A DNA stretch of 64,000 bases from Jeotgalibacillus salarius (GCF_004405125.1 NZ_SORX01000010.1:28732-92731), one strand, 5' to 3'; counted from the stretch's first letter, positions 34,709-43,071 are shown. The notes: generated from the sequence alone by a model not told the origin. Program-made: numbers and translations.

Positions 34709-35094
34709 TGGTTATCCTCCTTTTGAAGCAGGGTTTCTACCATGCGGATGATTTCTTTATTTGATAATTCATGCTGTCGTGCTGTAGAAATTGCTTTCAG
34801 AATCGCATCTTCAACTGCCTGGCTGGCCATTGATGTTTTCATATCAGGATCCACCTCTGCGACAAACGTGCCTTTTCCCTGAGAGGTCTGAATGAATCCG
34901 CTGTACTCAAGGTTTTGATAAGCTCTTCTGATTGTGATTGAACTGATTTCCAGCTCTTTCGCTAAAAGTCTAATAGAAGGAAGGGGGTCGCCTGTTGTTA
35001 ATTGTCCACTTGCGATCAGTGCTTTAATCTGATTTTCAATCTGATGATAAATCGGTTCGCGAGAGGACTTGGAAAGTCGGATTGGAAGATTCAT
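34705..35094 (-). CDS. GntR family regulator (YtrA-like)
   Basis: The 129-residue protein has the short YtrA layout: winged helix (PIYHQIENQIKALIASGQLTTGDPLPSIRLLAKELEISSITIRRAYQNLE) and a ~50-residue helical tail. It probably represses its own operon through the palindrome at 35864. YtrA-type repressors respond to cell-wall antibiotics. Confidence 0.92.
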   Translation of the reverse strand: MNLPIRLSKSSREPIYHQIENQIKALIASGQLTTGDPLPSIRLLAKELEISSITIRRAYQNLEYSGFIQTSQGKGTFVAEVDPDMKTSMASQAVEDAILKAISTARQHELSNKEIIRMVETLLQKEDNQ

Positions 35095-35106
35095 ATCAGC
35101 CCTCCT

Positions 35107-35832
35107 TTATTGTAAGTAATCAATTTTTTTGACCTGCTTCTGTGAATGGCGGAACCAGTACCATGTCACGAGGCATGCAACAATGATAGAAATCATAATG
35201 GAAAGTAGTGTATGTTCATTTGCCAGATAGATCGTCCACTTGAAGAAACCGGTGTCCAGCCACACCTGAAAGATCAGGTATAAGCCAACGAAAAATCCGA
35301 TAATGCTCGCAAATGACCAAAAAAAAGTGAAACGCTTGATCTCATCACCCGGATCACTGGCAGGGAAAAGTCCGCCGATAGAAATGCTGATACAGATCCA
35401 GATCACAATCAGCGCAATCAGTTGAAGCGGATCAACAGCATCCTGAAGCTCCGGTGAAAAAATATAGGTGCCAGTCAGTGCAAGTATCATCCCTATAACA
35501 ATAGACATATAAGGTAAGATAAAGCGGCTAGTAATCAGAACCTTCCGTTTAATAGGCAGCTGATTCAGCATCGCAAAATAGGGTGAACCGTATAGGTCAT
35601 CGTCCATCTTTTGATACTGAAAGGTTTTCGGTTTGATTGAAAAGGAGATTGTCACAAGGTAAATAATTAAAAACACATCAAAAATAAAGATATTTTCTTC
35701 GAGGTAAGGAGGCATTGACAGGTAAAAGAAAAATGTGTAAATACCAGCCATAATCAGTAAAGTCAGGTAGTGTTTTTTAGAAACATCCATCTCAATCCTT
35801 GCCAGCCACAATGCTTTGCGAAACGTATCCAT
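35107..35832 (-). CDS. ABC permease-like membrane protein, 241 aa
   Basis: Six hydrophobic helices are visible (about 25-43, 48-65, 105-127, 140-160, 175-195, 210-230). It is first in the five-gene operon and starts after GGAAGTG. It has no ATPase features and probably forms the membrane part for the YtrB-like subunit. Confidence 0.7.
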   Translation of the reverse strand: MDTFRKALWLARIEMDVSKKHYLTLLIMAGIYTFFFYLSMPPYLEENIFIFDVFLIIYLVTISFSIKPKTFQYQKMDDDLYGSPYFAMLNQLPIKRKVLITSRFILPYMSIVIGMILALTGTYIFSPELQDAVDPLQLIALIVIWICISISIGGLFPASDPGDEIKRFTFFWSFASIIGFFVGLYLIFQVWLDTGFFKWTIYLANEHTLLSIMISIIVACLVTWYWFRHSQKQVKKIDYLQ

Positions 35833-35863
35833 CTTTCAATCACTTCCTTTTATTAGTGTGTAA

Positions 35864-35894
35864 GTGTGTATGTCTATATACACACTATAATATG
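35864..35894 (-). promoter_or_regulatory. YtrA-type operator and -10 of the GntR-ABC operon
   Basis: A 22-bp palindrome (35864-35885) has arms GTGTGTATGTC and its complement. It sits just after TATTAT (35888-35893, minus strand -10). A repressor here would block the start of transcription. Confidence 0.65.
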
Positions 35895-35934
35895 TCTTGA
35901 GAATATATTCAACTATTTTTGAAGAAAAAGAAAA

Positions 35935-35987
35935 GGAGCATAACCTGTGCGTCATTTGATATTCAAATGACGCACAGGTTATGCTCC
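35935..35987. repeat. Perfect 25-bp inverted repeat with 3-base spacer
   Basis: GGAGCATAACCTGTGCGTCA and five more bases are perfectly repeated in inverse around TAT. An A-rich stretch on the left gives T-runs on the minus strand, so it may end minus-strand transcripts. Its core matches the 5292 terminator. Confidence 0.75.
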
Positions 35988-36032
35988 TGCCAATCTTATT
36001 ACGTTATAAGGGGAGTGGAAATCCACGGTATA

Positions 36033-36195
36033 TTGAATTCCGCATAGTTTTACGTTAAAATGATTATAATAAAAAGAGAAGAGCGACGAACTCTTCTCCC
36101 TTGCAGCCTCTACCGTCAGGGTGGTGGTTGTCGATCAAACTTTATTTGTGAGAACCACCCTTTTGCTTCCGACGGCGCAGGGTGGTTTTCTTTTC
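36033..36195 (+). ncRNA. Candidate antisense RNA (type I antitoxin-like)
   Basis: TTGAAT, a 17-bp spacer and TAAAAT (36033-36061) form a promoter on the + strand. The transcript would start near 36068, fold a GAGAAGAG hairpin (36076-36098) and end at AACCACCC...GGGTGGTT with TTTTCTTTT (36151-36195). It overlaps the 3' end of the 47-codon gene on the other strand by about 50 bases, as RatA does with txpA. Confidence 0.5.
36076..36098 (-). terminator. Terminator of the toxin-like mRNA
   Basis: On the minus strand GAGAAGAG pairs with CTCTTCTC and is followed by TTTTTATTATA, about 45 bases after the toxin-like stop. Confidence 0.7.
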
Positions 36196-36285
36196 GTCCA
36201 GAAAAGCCTTATGAAAGAGGTACGCACTCACTGCGCGCGTAATTCCTTTCAATACTTCTCTTGCAAACTCAAGAAAAATGTCCAT
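36142..36285 (-). CDS. Type I toxin-like small membrane peptide, 47 aa
   Basis: ATG 36285 follows the very strong AAAGGGGGTGAT. The peptide has a hydrophobic/amphipathic helix (residues 1-29, FLEFAREVLKGITRAVSAYLF) and a basic tail (KKTTLRRRKQKGGSHK). The site can pair with an upstream CCTTTTCC (36308-36315), so translation may be blocked until processing. Gene size, topology, long leader and an overlapping antisense RNA recall TxpA/BsrG/Fst toxins, but the sequence is not one of those families as I know them. Function is inferred. Confidence 0.55.
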   Translation of the reverse strand: MDIFLEFAREVLKGITRAVSAYLFHKAFLDEKKTTLRRRKQKGGSHK

Positions 36286-36423
36286 GATTATCACCCCCTT
36301 TCCCAAAAAGGAAAAGGCAAAGATGACAACCATCCACCCGTACAATATTGGCTACCAACATATTCTATCACAAAAAAATTAGTGTATATGTAAGGCTCCG
36401 GTACTAAACATGACGCCCGGGCT

Positions 36424-36708
36424 TCACGGCTGCTGAAACCCGTAAACTGCCACAAATGAAAGTGCGAGATTAACTGCGATCAATAACGTGCTGCCTGCCA
36501 GCAGGAGCATTCTGTATATATTTTTATTTCCCATGATCGAAAACAATAAGGCGAGTCCACCGTATAGATTATATAGGATTAAAAAAGCAGCGCCTTTTGC
36601 CTCAAACGTCAGCGCTTCAATCAGTATTCCTCCATTGGCTAATGAGACAGTGTTTCCGAATCCCAGTAAAATAAAGATCAATGCCAAAACTGAAAAGAAT
36701 CTTCTCAC
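36424..36708 (-). CDS. Membrane protein, 94 aa
   Basis: GTG 36708 is used because GAGGAGG lies 6 bases upstream, inside the longer ATG frame. Helices lie at about 3-24, 36-57 and 66-88. No family was recognised. Confidence 0.55.
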   Translation of the reverse strand: MRRFFSVLALIFILLGFGNTVSLANGGILIEALTFEAKGAAFLILYNLYGGLALLFSIMGNKNIYRMLLLAGSTLLIAVNLALSFVAVYGFQQP

Positions 36709-36885
36709 GTTTATCCTCCTCTTCATGCATTTCTTAGACTATATCATAATTTTTTACATTGGTATTACGTTACTTTGTCTTCTATCTTTTACTAAAAAAT
36801 AGCTAAAACTCTTCTCTCGGATCTTATAAATTCATGGTATTATATGGATATAAGCGGTTTCATTTTATTTAGGGGGAGGATACAA

Positions 36886-37437
36886 ATGTCTGAACATCAG
36901 ACTCATACAAATCCTGAAGGTCAGTTTGTAAAGCGGACGGTAGAGGTTGGCGGTATAACAAAGCGTGAGCTGATTAATAAGCTCCATGCTTCCTCGATCC
37001 GACTAAATAAATACGGTGAAAAACTGCTCCTGGATGACAAATTTTTGGTTTCTAAAAACAAATATCACTTAAAGACTGTTGAGTTAACGGTGCATTCACT
37101 TGGCTTTCAACAGGGTGCCAACACATCAGACCTGTTTAGAAAAGCAAAGGAGCTAGGATTGAGCCTATGTCCGGTTGAATTGGGTCCTTTTTTGCGGCTG
37201 GTTTATACAGATCAGCATGAACATGAATCGAATGTGAAGAATCAGGCGCCAGCAGGTGCAGTCACAATTGCGTCAGAGCCCCTGTATCAACATGATGATT
37301 TTCCCAAAGGCTTTTACTTAAGGCGAATAGACGAAGAACTATGGCTGAGAGGGTATACAGCTGATGATTTACATGTCTGGAATCCTGAGGACGTATTTAT
37401 TTTCTGTTTCAAAGGGGAAACGGAGACAGGTCAATAA
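36886..37437 (+). CDS. Unknown soluble protein, 183 aa
   Basis: ATG 36886 follows GGGGGAGG. The protein has an N-terminal KRTVEVGGITKRELINKLHASSIRLN segment, a middle VELTVHSLGFQQGANTSDLF and an acidic C-terminus with DELWLRGYTADD-like sequence. No family or cofactor motif was recognised. It is followed 19 bases later by a GNAT gene and is probably co-transcribed with it. Confidence 0.55.
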   Translation: MSEHQTHTNPEGQFVKRTVEVGGITKRELINKLHASSIRLNKYGEKLLLDDKFLVSKNKYHLKTVELTVHSLGFQQGANTSDLFRKAKELGLSLCPVELGPFLRLVYTDQHEHESNVKNQAPAGAVTIASEPLYQHDDFPKGFYLRRIDEELWLRGYTADDLHVWNPEDVFIFCFKGETETGQ

Positions 37438-37456
37438 CAATATAGGAGGGGAAAGT

Positions 37457-37870
37457 TTGGAGTGGTCAAAAAAACAGTATATTGTAAGCGATAAAATTGA
37501 GTTATTGGATATAGAGCGCATTTATCAGATGCTGTTAAATACTTACTGGGCTTCAAACAGAACGAAGAAAGTAATCGAAAAAAGTATTGAACATTCGATT
37601 TCTTTTGGCATGTATGAAGAAGGAAAACAAATCGGCTTTGCAAGAGTGGTCACAGATCGCGCCGTTTTTTCATGGATTATGGATGTGGTGATTGATGCTG
37701 ACTATAGAGGAAAGGGCCTGGGTCAGTGGCTGATGGACTGTGTGCTCGAGCATCCTGATATTAAATATACAGCGATTGCTCTGGCAACGTCTGACGCGCA
37801 GGATTTTTACAGGAAATTTAAGTTCAGAAAGAATGAATGTATGACGAGGGCTGTGATTGAGCGGGATTAA
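37457..37870 (+). CDS. GNAT acetyltransferase, 137 aa
   Basis: TTG 37457 fits AGGAGGGG. The acetyl-CoA loop is YRGKGLGQWLM, and the ASNRTKKVIEKSIEHSISFG and TSDAQDFYRKFKF motifs fit the small YpeA-like GNATs. The terminator follows closely. Confidence 0.88.
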   Translation: MEWSKKQYIVSDKIELLDIERIYQMLLNTYWASNRTKKVIEKSIEHSISFGMYEEGKQIGFARVVTDRAVFSWIMDVVIDADYRGKGLGQWLMDCVLEHPDIKYTAIALATSDAQDFYRKFKFRKNECMTRAVIERD

Positions 37871-37883
37871 AGATATGACAGAG

Positions 37884-37937
37884 AAAAAGGCTATAAATTC
37901 TGTTCATTCAGTGAGCAGCATTTATAGCCTTTTTTTG
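37884..37937 (+). terminator. Terminator of the GNAT gene
   Basis: AAAAAGGCTATAAA pairs with TTTATAGCCTTTTTTT across a 25-base loop. Confidence 0.8.
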
Positions 37938-38023
37938 TACAAATATTTCCTTTTAGTAATGTTACAATGAATATATAATGCTGCACATTAAGATTTAAAT
38001 ACTGATAAAGAGATGTGAGATTA

Positions 38024-38938
38024 ATGCCACGAAAGCCAGTCTATGTAGAAATTGATATCCAGGATCAGCTTGAAACAGTCTGGACTTACACCCAGCAGCC
38101 GGATCTGCATGAGCAGTGGGATGTCCGATTTTCTTCGATTACATATAACGAAAAGCCACCTGGCGAACCGGTGCAAACCTTTACGTATTCGACAAAAGTA
38201 ATGCCGGGCATTGAAGTGTCCGGCTGGGGTGAAAGTAAAGGGACACATGAGAAAGAGAGCGGTGAGAAAACATCTGCTTTGCATTTTGGAACAGACAAGC
38301 TGATTTCGCCGATTGCTGAAGGAAAGGGGTACTGGCAGTATATACCCGGTGAAGGACGTACCACTTTCCTTACGCAGTATGATTATGACGTCCGCTTTGG
38401 TGGAGCGGGAAAGCTTTTTGACAGGCTGTTCCGCCCGCTGATTGGATGGGGAACCGCGCTAAGCTTTGATGTGTTAAAGCGGTGGATTGAATCAGGTGAG
38501 CGACCGGGAACCCAATACAGGCGTTTTTTTGCTTTTTATACGATATGTTTTTTATTCGCTTTTGTCTGGCTCTATCAGGGACTTGTCCCGAAAGTGCTGA
38601 CGCAGCACCCGCTAGAAGTCAGTATGCTGACACAGCTTTCGCCTTTATCTGAAGGGCAGGCCTCCACTGCAGTAATCTGGGTGGGGATCGCAGAAATGAT
38701 TTTTGCCGTGTGCTGGCTTATTCCGAAGTTGCAAAAATATTTGCTTAGGCTGCAGGTCATCATCTTTCCTCTGCTCACATTAAGCGCGGTGGTTGCAGCG
38801 CCATTTACAGCAACAGCCCCATTTAACGTGATCACGCTGAATGTAACGCTGTGGGTGCTGTCGATCATCGGATTACTCCTTACAAAAGAACTGCCGAGTG
38901 CGAAAAGCTGCAGAAGAAAGAGGGTGAAAGCGGCGTGA
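38024..38938 (+). CDS. SRPBCC-DoxX-like fusion protein (YndG-like)
   Basis: The 304-residue protein joins an N-terminal SRPBCC/START-like domain (about 1-150, KPVYVEIDIQDQLETVWTYT) to a C-terminal DoxX-like domain with four helices (about 170-295). It overlaps the DUF4166 gene by four bases and forms the yndG-yndH-yndJ arrangement of Bacillus, whose function is unknown. The start follows a weak GATGTGAGA. Confidence 0.75.
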   Translation: MPRKPVYVEIDIQDQLETVWTYTQQPDLHEQWDVRFSSITYNEKPPGEPVQTFTYSTKVMPGIEVSGWGESKGTHEKESGEKTSALHFGTDKLISPIAEGKGYWQYIPGEGRTTFLTQYDYDVRFGGAGKLFDRLFRPLIGWGTALSFDVLKRWIESGERPGTQYRRFFAFYTICFLFAFVWLYQGLVPKVLTQHPLEVSMLTQLSPLSEGQASTAVIWVGIAEMIFAVCWLIPKLQKYLLRLQVIIFPLLTLSAVVAAPFTATAPFNVITLNVTLWVLSIIGLLLTKELPSAKSCRRKRVKAA

Positions 38939-39546
38939 CGATTTATACGACACTGCTTGGAGAAAAGTTTCAGCAGCTGCACCCAAAGCTTCAGCACCGC
39001 TACGCATTGCCTTTAGGTCAGCGTTTTTTTGCAACGGGTGTGATGAGTCAGATTATAAATGGCGGCAGATGGCTGTATCCTTTTTATTGTCTGGCTTCCA
39101 AGGCGAACTTTCTGTTTCCGGAGAGCGGGCAAGAGATCCCATTTTCTATTGCTAACCGCTGCGCGATAAATCCGGATGGTGAGGCGGAAGTCGCGTGGGA
39201 GAGAACCTTTTATTTTCAGAATGCTGAGCGGAAATTTAACGCTAAAATGACAGTTGATCTGGAAAGGAAGTTAGTGAAGGATTTTCTGGGGGACATACCG
39301 TTTTTCTATTCAGACCTGCATTTTGATGTAACAAAAGAAGGATTTCTGTTCATTACATCCGGCGTCCAGAAAGTGATGTTTGGGAAAATGGGGATCACGC
39401 TGCCTGATATTTTCAGAGGGCGTGTGACTGTCCTTGAGGGCTATGATGATCAAAGGGATGTCTATACGATTCATGTATCAATTTATAACGCTATATTAGG
39501 GAGGGTGATGATGTATGCAGGAGAATTTGAAGAAAGCGTTCATTAA
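38935..39546 (+). CDS. DUF4166 protein (YndH-like)
   Basis: GTG 38935 overlaps the previous TGA, with AGAGGGTGA upstream. The 203-residue protein has the DUF4166 pattern: LLGEKFQQLHPKLQHRYAL and FPESGQEIPFSIANRCAI. It may bind a membrane or lipid ligand, but this is not shown. Overlaps YndJ by 32 bases. Confidence 0.75.
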   Translation: MTIYTTLLGEKFQQLHPKLQHRYALPLGQRFFATGVMSQIINGGRWLYPFYCLASKANFLFPESGQEIPFSIANRCAINPDGEAEVAWERTFYFQNAERKFNAKMTVDLERKLVKDFLGDIPFFYSDLHFDVTKEGFLFITSGVQKVMFGKMGITLPDIFRGRVTVLEGYDDQRDVYTIHVSIYNAILGRVMMYAGEFEESVH

Positions 39547-41065
39547 CCCTCTGATTTTGACTGGCCTGCTGCTTTTTTGCTTCAGCCTTGTCATGGATAA
39601 ACAGGCTGACTACTACTATTATCTGACGGCTGCGCAGCTGATCTTTGTGCCGTCACTATTACATATGATTGTAAAGCTTCGTCCGTTTGAAAAAGGGATC
39701 ATTGCTGTTGGAATGATGGCTGTCACACTGATCAGTCTGGATCTGCCTTATCTTGCAGCTGTGATCTGTGCAATCGTCTATTTTCTAGTGACTTGCTGGG
39801 TTGCCTGGAAAGGGTTTGAGCGCTTTTTAAACCGAGGCTTCAACAATACAGCTGAGTGGCTCATTGATCTTGGCATGATCTATCTCGCTATTGGCGGTGG
39901 ATGGTTTCTTGCTTCTGTCAGCGGGATTAACACAGGATTCAGCGAGATGTTGACCTGGCTGACGGCGATTCACTTCCATTATTCTGCCTTCATGCTGAGT
40001 GTATCAGTTGGTCTGATCGGACGGATTCAGGTGACAAAGCTGTATCAGATCTGTGCACTTGTGATTGCCACCGGACCGGTTACGGTGGCCGTTGGGATCA
40101 CATTTTCCCGTACAGTTGAAATCATATCAGTCTCGCTATATGTACTGGCGATCTATGCACTGACCTATTATATGTTCCGTTTAAAGTTTCATGGGCTTCA
40201 GCGGCTGATCGTCCGGATTCCTTTTCTCACGCTTTGTATCACGATTCTGTGGTCACTGGTATATGCATACGGTAATCTATCAGGGCAGGTGATCGTGAAT
40301 ATTCCGGATATGCTCGATGTCCATGGATTTCTGAACTGTCTGCTGTTTGGGACGTTGACTGTTGTTGGATGGGCGTTAAAAATGCCTGAATCAACGCAGC
40401 GACCTTACAAATTCCCTGTCAGCCGGATTCGTGGGAAGCTGCAAAAAACCGGATCGCCTCACAAGGGACTGGTCGATCAAATGAACATTTACGTCAATCC
40501 GGCAGAAGTGTCTGCACAGGTGATTGATTTCTATGAACACACAGAGAGATTTCAACTGTTCGCCTCTGTAAAATGGTCAGCCTGGTTCCGTCCACTTGCA
40601 TGGGTGTGGCAGTTGATCAGCCGTTCAATCGGTCAGCTTAATCTCCCTTATTCATCCTCACAGGTTGAAATGACCGGTGACATTCTGGTGGTGGATGAAC
40701 AGCTTGATGGACGGGTAAAGCCGAGAGTGTGGAAGCGGATGATTGGTGAAGAAACGGTCTTTACAGCCATTTATTCGCATCATGAGACAAACGGGTCAGC
40801 ATTTATGAATATTGCGCTGCCTTTGCCGTTTTCTTCGATGCACGGTATTCTGCAGCTGTCTGCTGAAAATGGACGGCTCTGTTTAACCAGTGATGGGCAC
40901 GGGGATTCAGGGACGTATCTCGCAGTTGGAACGTACATCTTGAAACTGCCGCTGCATGAGTATTTTGTAATAGAAGAAAGAAACGGGGAACTTGTGGCAA
41001 CGCATGATATGAACATATTCGGGATTCATTTTTTACATATAGATTATGTGATAAGGCATTCTTAG
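39515..41065 (+). CDS. yndJ: YndJ family membrane protein
   Basis: The 516-residue protein has about nine membrane helices in residues 10-295, then a 200-residue soluble C-terminus with SSSQVEMTGDILVVDEQLDGR and SDGHGDSGTYLAV. It matches the YndJ transporter-like family in order and length (Bacillus YndJ is about 540). GGGAGGGTGATG precedes ATG 39515. The transport substrate is unknown. Confidence 0.78.
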   Translation: MQENLKKAFINPLILTGLLLFCFSLVMDKQADYYYYLTAAQLIFVPSLLHMIVKLRPFEKGIIAVGMMAVTLISLDLPYLAAVICAIVYFLVTCWVAWKGFERFLNRGFNNTAEWLIDLGMIYLAIGGGWFLASVSGINTGFSEMLTWLTAIHFHYSAFMLSVSVGLIGRIQVTKLYQICALVIATGPVTVAVGITFSRTVEIISVSLYVLAIYALTYYMFRLKFHGLQRLIVRIPFLTLCITILWSLVYAYGNLSGQVIVNIPDMLDVHGFLNCLLFGTLTVVGWALKMPESTQRPYKFPVSRIRGKLQKTGSPHKGLVDQMNIYVNPAEVSAQVIDFYEHTERFQLFASVKWSAWFRPLAWVWQLISRSIGQLNLPYSSSQVEMTGDILVVDEQLDGRVKPRVWKRMIGEETVFTAIYSHHETNGSAFMNIALPLPFSSMHGILQLSAENGRLCLTSDGHGDSGTYLAVGTYILKLPLHEYFVIEERNGELVATHDMNIFGIHFLHIDYVIRHS

Positions 41066-41145
41066 TATTCTTACATTCAGTATGAATGATTAAAAATTTC
41101 AAATGGTAACTAAAAAGTAAAGCAGCCTGAATACCTTTCTTCAGC

Positions 41146-41179
41146 GTCAGATAGATGGAAGAACATCTGACTATTTTTG
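41146..41179 (+). terminator. Terminator of the yndGHJ-like operon
   Basis: GTCAGAT pairs with ATCTGAC and is followed by TATTTTTG. Confidence 0.7.
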
Positions 41180-41232
41180 TTTATAACAACCACCCTAATG
41201 CTTCTGACAGCGCAGGGGGGGCTGTGCTTTAT
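41180..41232 (+). other. Decayed copy of the toxin-antitoxin 3' overlap region
   Basis: AACCACCCTAATGCTTCTGA then CAGCGCAGGGGGG matches the antisense-RNA terminator at 36151-36190 (about 70 percent over 40 bases). No intact toxin frame is left. Confidence 0.5.
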
Positions 41233-41246
41233 AAATGACCGACCTT

Positions 41247-41468
41247 CTATGCTTTTTTACTTTTTTTCATATTTAAAATAAATTCATAACCAAATGTCAG
41301 GACTAATCCTATCGTAAATATTGAGAAGGACGACATCAGATCCTTGTTATTAATCAGGTGATACACATTGTTCAGGGCAAGTAACAATAGAAAAACATAA
41401 AAACCGAAAACTAGACTGCGTGTTGAATTTTGTACTTCATTTTCTGACATATCTCTGAAGAGTTTCAA
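41247..41468 (-). CDS. Two-helix membrane protein, 73 aa
   Basis: TTG 41468 follows AAGGTGGTG. Helices lie at about 19-38 and 47-65, with an N-terminal DMSENEVQNSTRS and a KKSKKA tail. No family was recognised. Confidence 0.5.
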   Translation of the reverse strand: MKLFRDMSENEVQNSTRSLVFGFYVFLLLLALNNVYHLINNKDLMSSFSIFTIGLVLTFGYEFILNMKKSKKA

Positions 41469-41572
41469 TAAGAATCACCACCTTGAGACTTGTTCTTAAA
41501 TATGAGGAGGGGGGATCAATGTAAATTGTTGGTCCAATGAATCTGATGAAGCCTTTCGGAGGCTACTGAGAA

Positions 41573-41995
41573 TTAATCTAAAACCTTTGTTAGATAGTCT
41601 CCATGCCCTCTAATTAACTCAACATCTTTTTCAGAAGAAATCCAGAAAAATTGAAAGGTAAGTCCTTTTTCTGCTCCACCGCCTGAAGGGTTATGTGACC
41701 ATTCATCAGCCGTTTTCTTACATACAACTTTGTAAAAATATCTGTGATGCATAGCACCATCAACATTTTCCCAGAAGTCCTCTGCCAGCAATTCTTTTAC
41801 TTCGAAATGCTGAATGCCGGTTTCCTCCTGGATTTCTCTAATCATTGCATCATAAGTATCTTCATTCTCATGGACTGTTCCTTTGGGTATTTGAATGCCA
41901 GCCTCAGGAATATCTTTATGACGAAACACCAATATCTGAACCTGTTCATCTTTCACTCTTGTGATGTATCCATATGCCTTCTTAAATGCTGTCAT
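41573..41995 (-). CDS. Nudix hydrolase, 140 aa
   Basis: ATG 41995 follows CGGAG. The Nudix box is GTVHENEDTYDAMIREIQEE then TG, intact. It likely hydrolyses a nucleoside diphosphate derivative. It overlaps the upstream kinase-like gene by 14 bases. Confidence 0.88.
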   Translation of the reverse strand: MTAFKKAYGYITRVKDEQVQILVFRHKDIPEAGIQIPKGTVHENEDTYDAMIREIQEETGIQHFEVKELLAEDFWENVDGAMHHRYFYKVVCKKTADEWSHNPSGGGAEKGLTFQFFWISSEKDVELIRGHGDYLTKVLD

Positions 41996-42563
41996 AAGGT
42001 TCTCCGTTTGCCATTCTGACAATCTTTTTAATCACATGATCCACCTCATCAGGATCCTTAATCACAAACAAATAATCCGCCTCGTCCTCCTCAGGGTCGG
42101 CAATATCTGGTCGATCTGATTCAGCCTGCTGTCTCTTAAGCACATCTTCGAAAGTGGTATGCCTCTCTCTAAATACGTTTGTACTTCGTGTACTATGCTG
42201 AACGCGCTCATAGAGAGTGTGATCTGATAGATCAAAGTGAACAAGAATTCGGATAAATTTATCTTTCTCATAGATTTCTTCAAGCAAATATTCTCTCCCA
42301 CTTTTAGAACGATTAGAATTGCTCACGATAATATGGAAATCCGTATATTCTTTTGCGTAGTCTGCGACCAATTTCGATATGCCATGCTTTAACAGATTCG
42401 GCCCCTGTTTTGGCTTTAACTTTCGGTAGTATGTATTCAAAAAATCAGCGTGGTTATCCTGATCCATCACAAAAGAATTGTTCAGCTTTTGTTCTAACGC
42501 ATTCGCAAACGTCGTTTTTCCGCTGTGCGTTTTGCCTACTGTTATGACTGCTAATCTTTTCAT
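41982..42563 (-). CDS. P-loop kinase-like protein
   Basis: The 193-residue protein has Walker A GKTHSGKTT (10-18), a DQDNHADFL acceptor region, VSNSNRSKSGREY and a lid RHTTFEDVLKRQQ. It resembles small AAA_33/zeta-toxin-like kinases of unknown substrate. GGGAGG precedes the ATG. It is coupled to the Nudix gene. Confidence 0.78.
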   Translation of the reverse strand: MKRLAVITVGKTHSGKTTFANALEQKLNNSFVMDQDNHADFLNTYYRKLKPKQGPNLLKHGISKLVADYAKEYTDFHIIVSNSNRSKSGREYLLEEIYEKDKFIRILVHFDLSDHTLYERVQHSTRSTNVFRERHTTFEDVLKRQQAESDRPDIADPEEDEADYLFVIKDPDEVDHVIKKIVRMANGEPYDSI

Positions 42564-42760
42564 GTGACCTCCCAAGAGAATAAGTGAGTTCAAATCTATT
42601 GCGCCTGCGGTTTTAACCCAGGCTGGCAACCCCGCGCATGACCGCAATTAAAAACACAAATGTCAACAAAGCTTCAATCATCGTCTGGTTGTGCTTTAAA
42701 CGTTTTAAAATAATGATGAGATTTAAATACAACAATACACCAAGTTTAGGGGTGGCAAAA

Positions 42761-42868
42761 ATGAATAAAGCCATGACGTGGTGCAGCTCCTTTTATATTT
42801 GCAGGACCATCACAACAGCTTTACTCTTTATAATATATAATACATTTTATGGGAAATTTACCTTATAA
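42761..42868 (+). CDS. Doubtful small hydrophobic ORF, 35 aa
   Basis: AGGGGTGG lies 6 bases before an ATG opening KAMTWCSSFYICRTITTALL. The site is good and a hydrophobic stretch is present, but nothing else supports it. Region 42564-42921 otherwise shows only AT-rich sequence. Confidence 0.3.
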   Translation: MNKAMTWCSSFYICRTITTALLFIIYNTFYGKFTL

Positions 42869-42921
42869 TGATCGTTTCAATATGGTAACCTTTAATCATA
42901 TGAACCTTAAGGGGGGACATC

Positions 42922-43071
42922 ATGCTGAAGCGAAATGGCTTATTTTTTATCCTGTCTGCTTTCTAAGTAGTGACAGGATGTCAGCGGAGAGTATCTTCAA
43001 AAGTGGAGATACGCCCTCGATTACCATTCTTAAGTTATAAGAGTTTACGAAAATCATATACATATTTTTAA
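42922..43071 (+). pseudogene. Lipoprotein gene broken by a premature TAA
   Basis: A strong AAGGGGGGA precedes MLKRNGLFFILSAF, then TAA (42964), then VVTGC, a lipobox Cys, and QRRVSSKVEIRPRL in the same frame to 43069. One changed base (TAA from TTA) would restore a normal lipoprotein signal. It may be a recent pseudogene. Confidence 0.5.
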
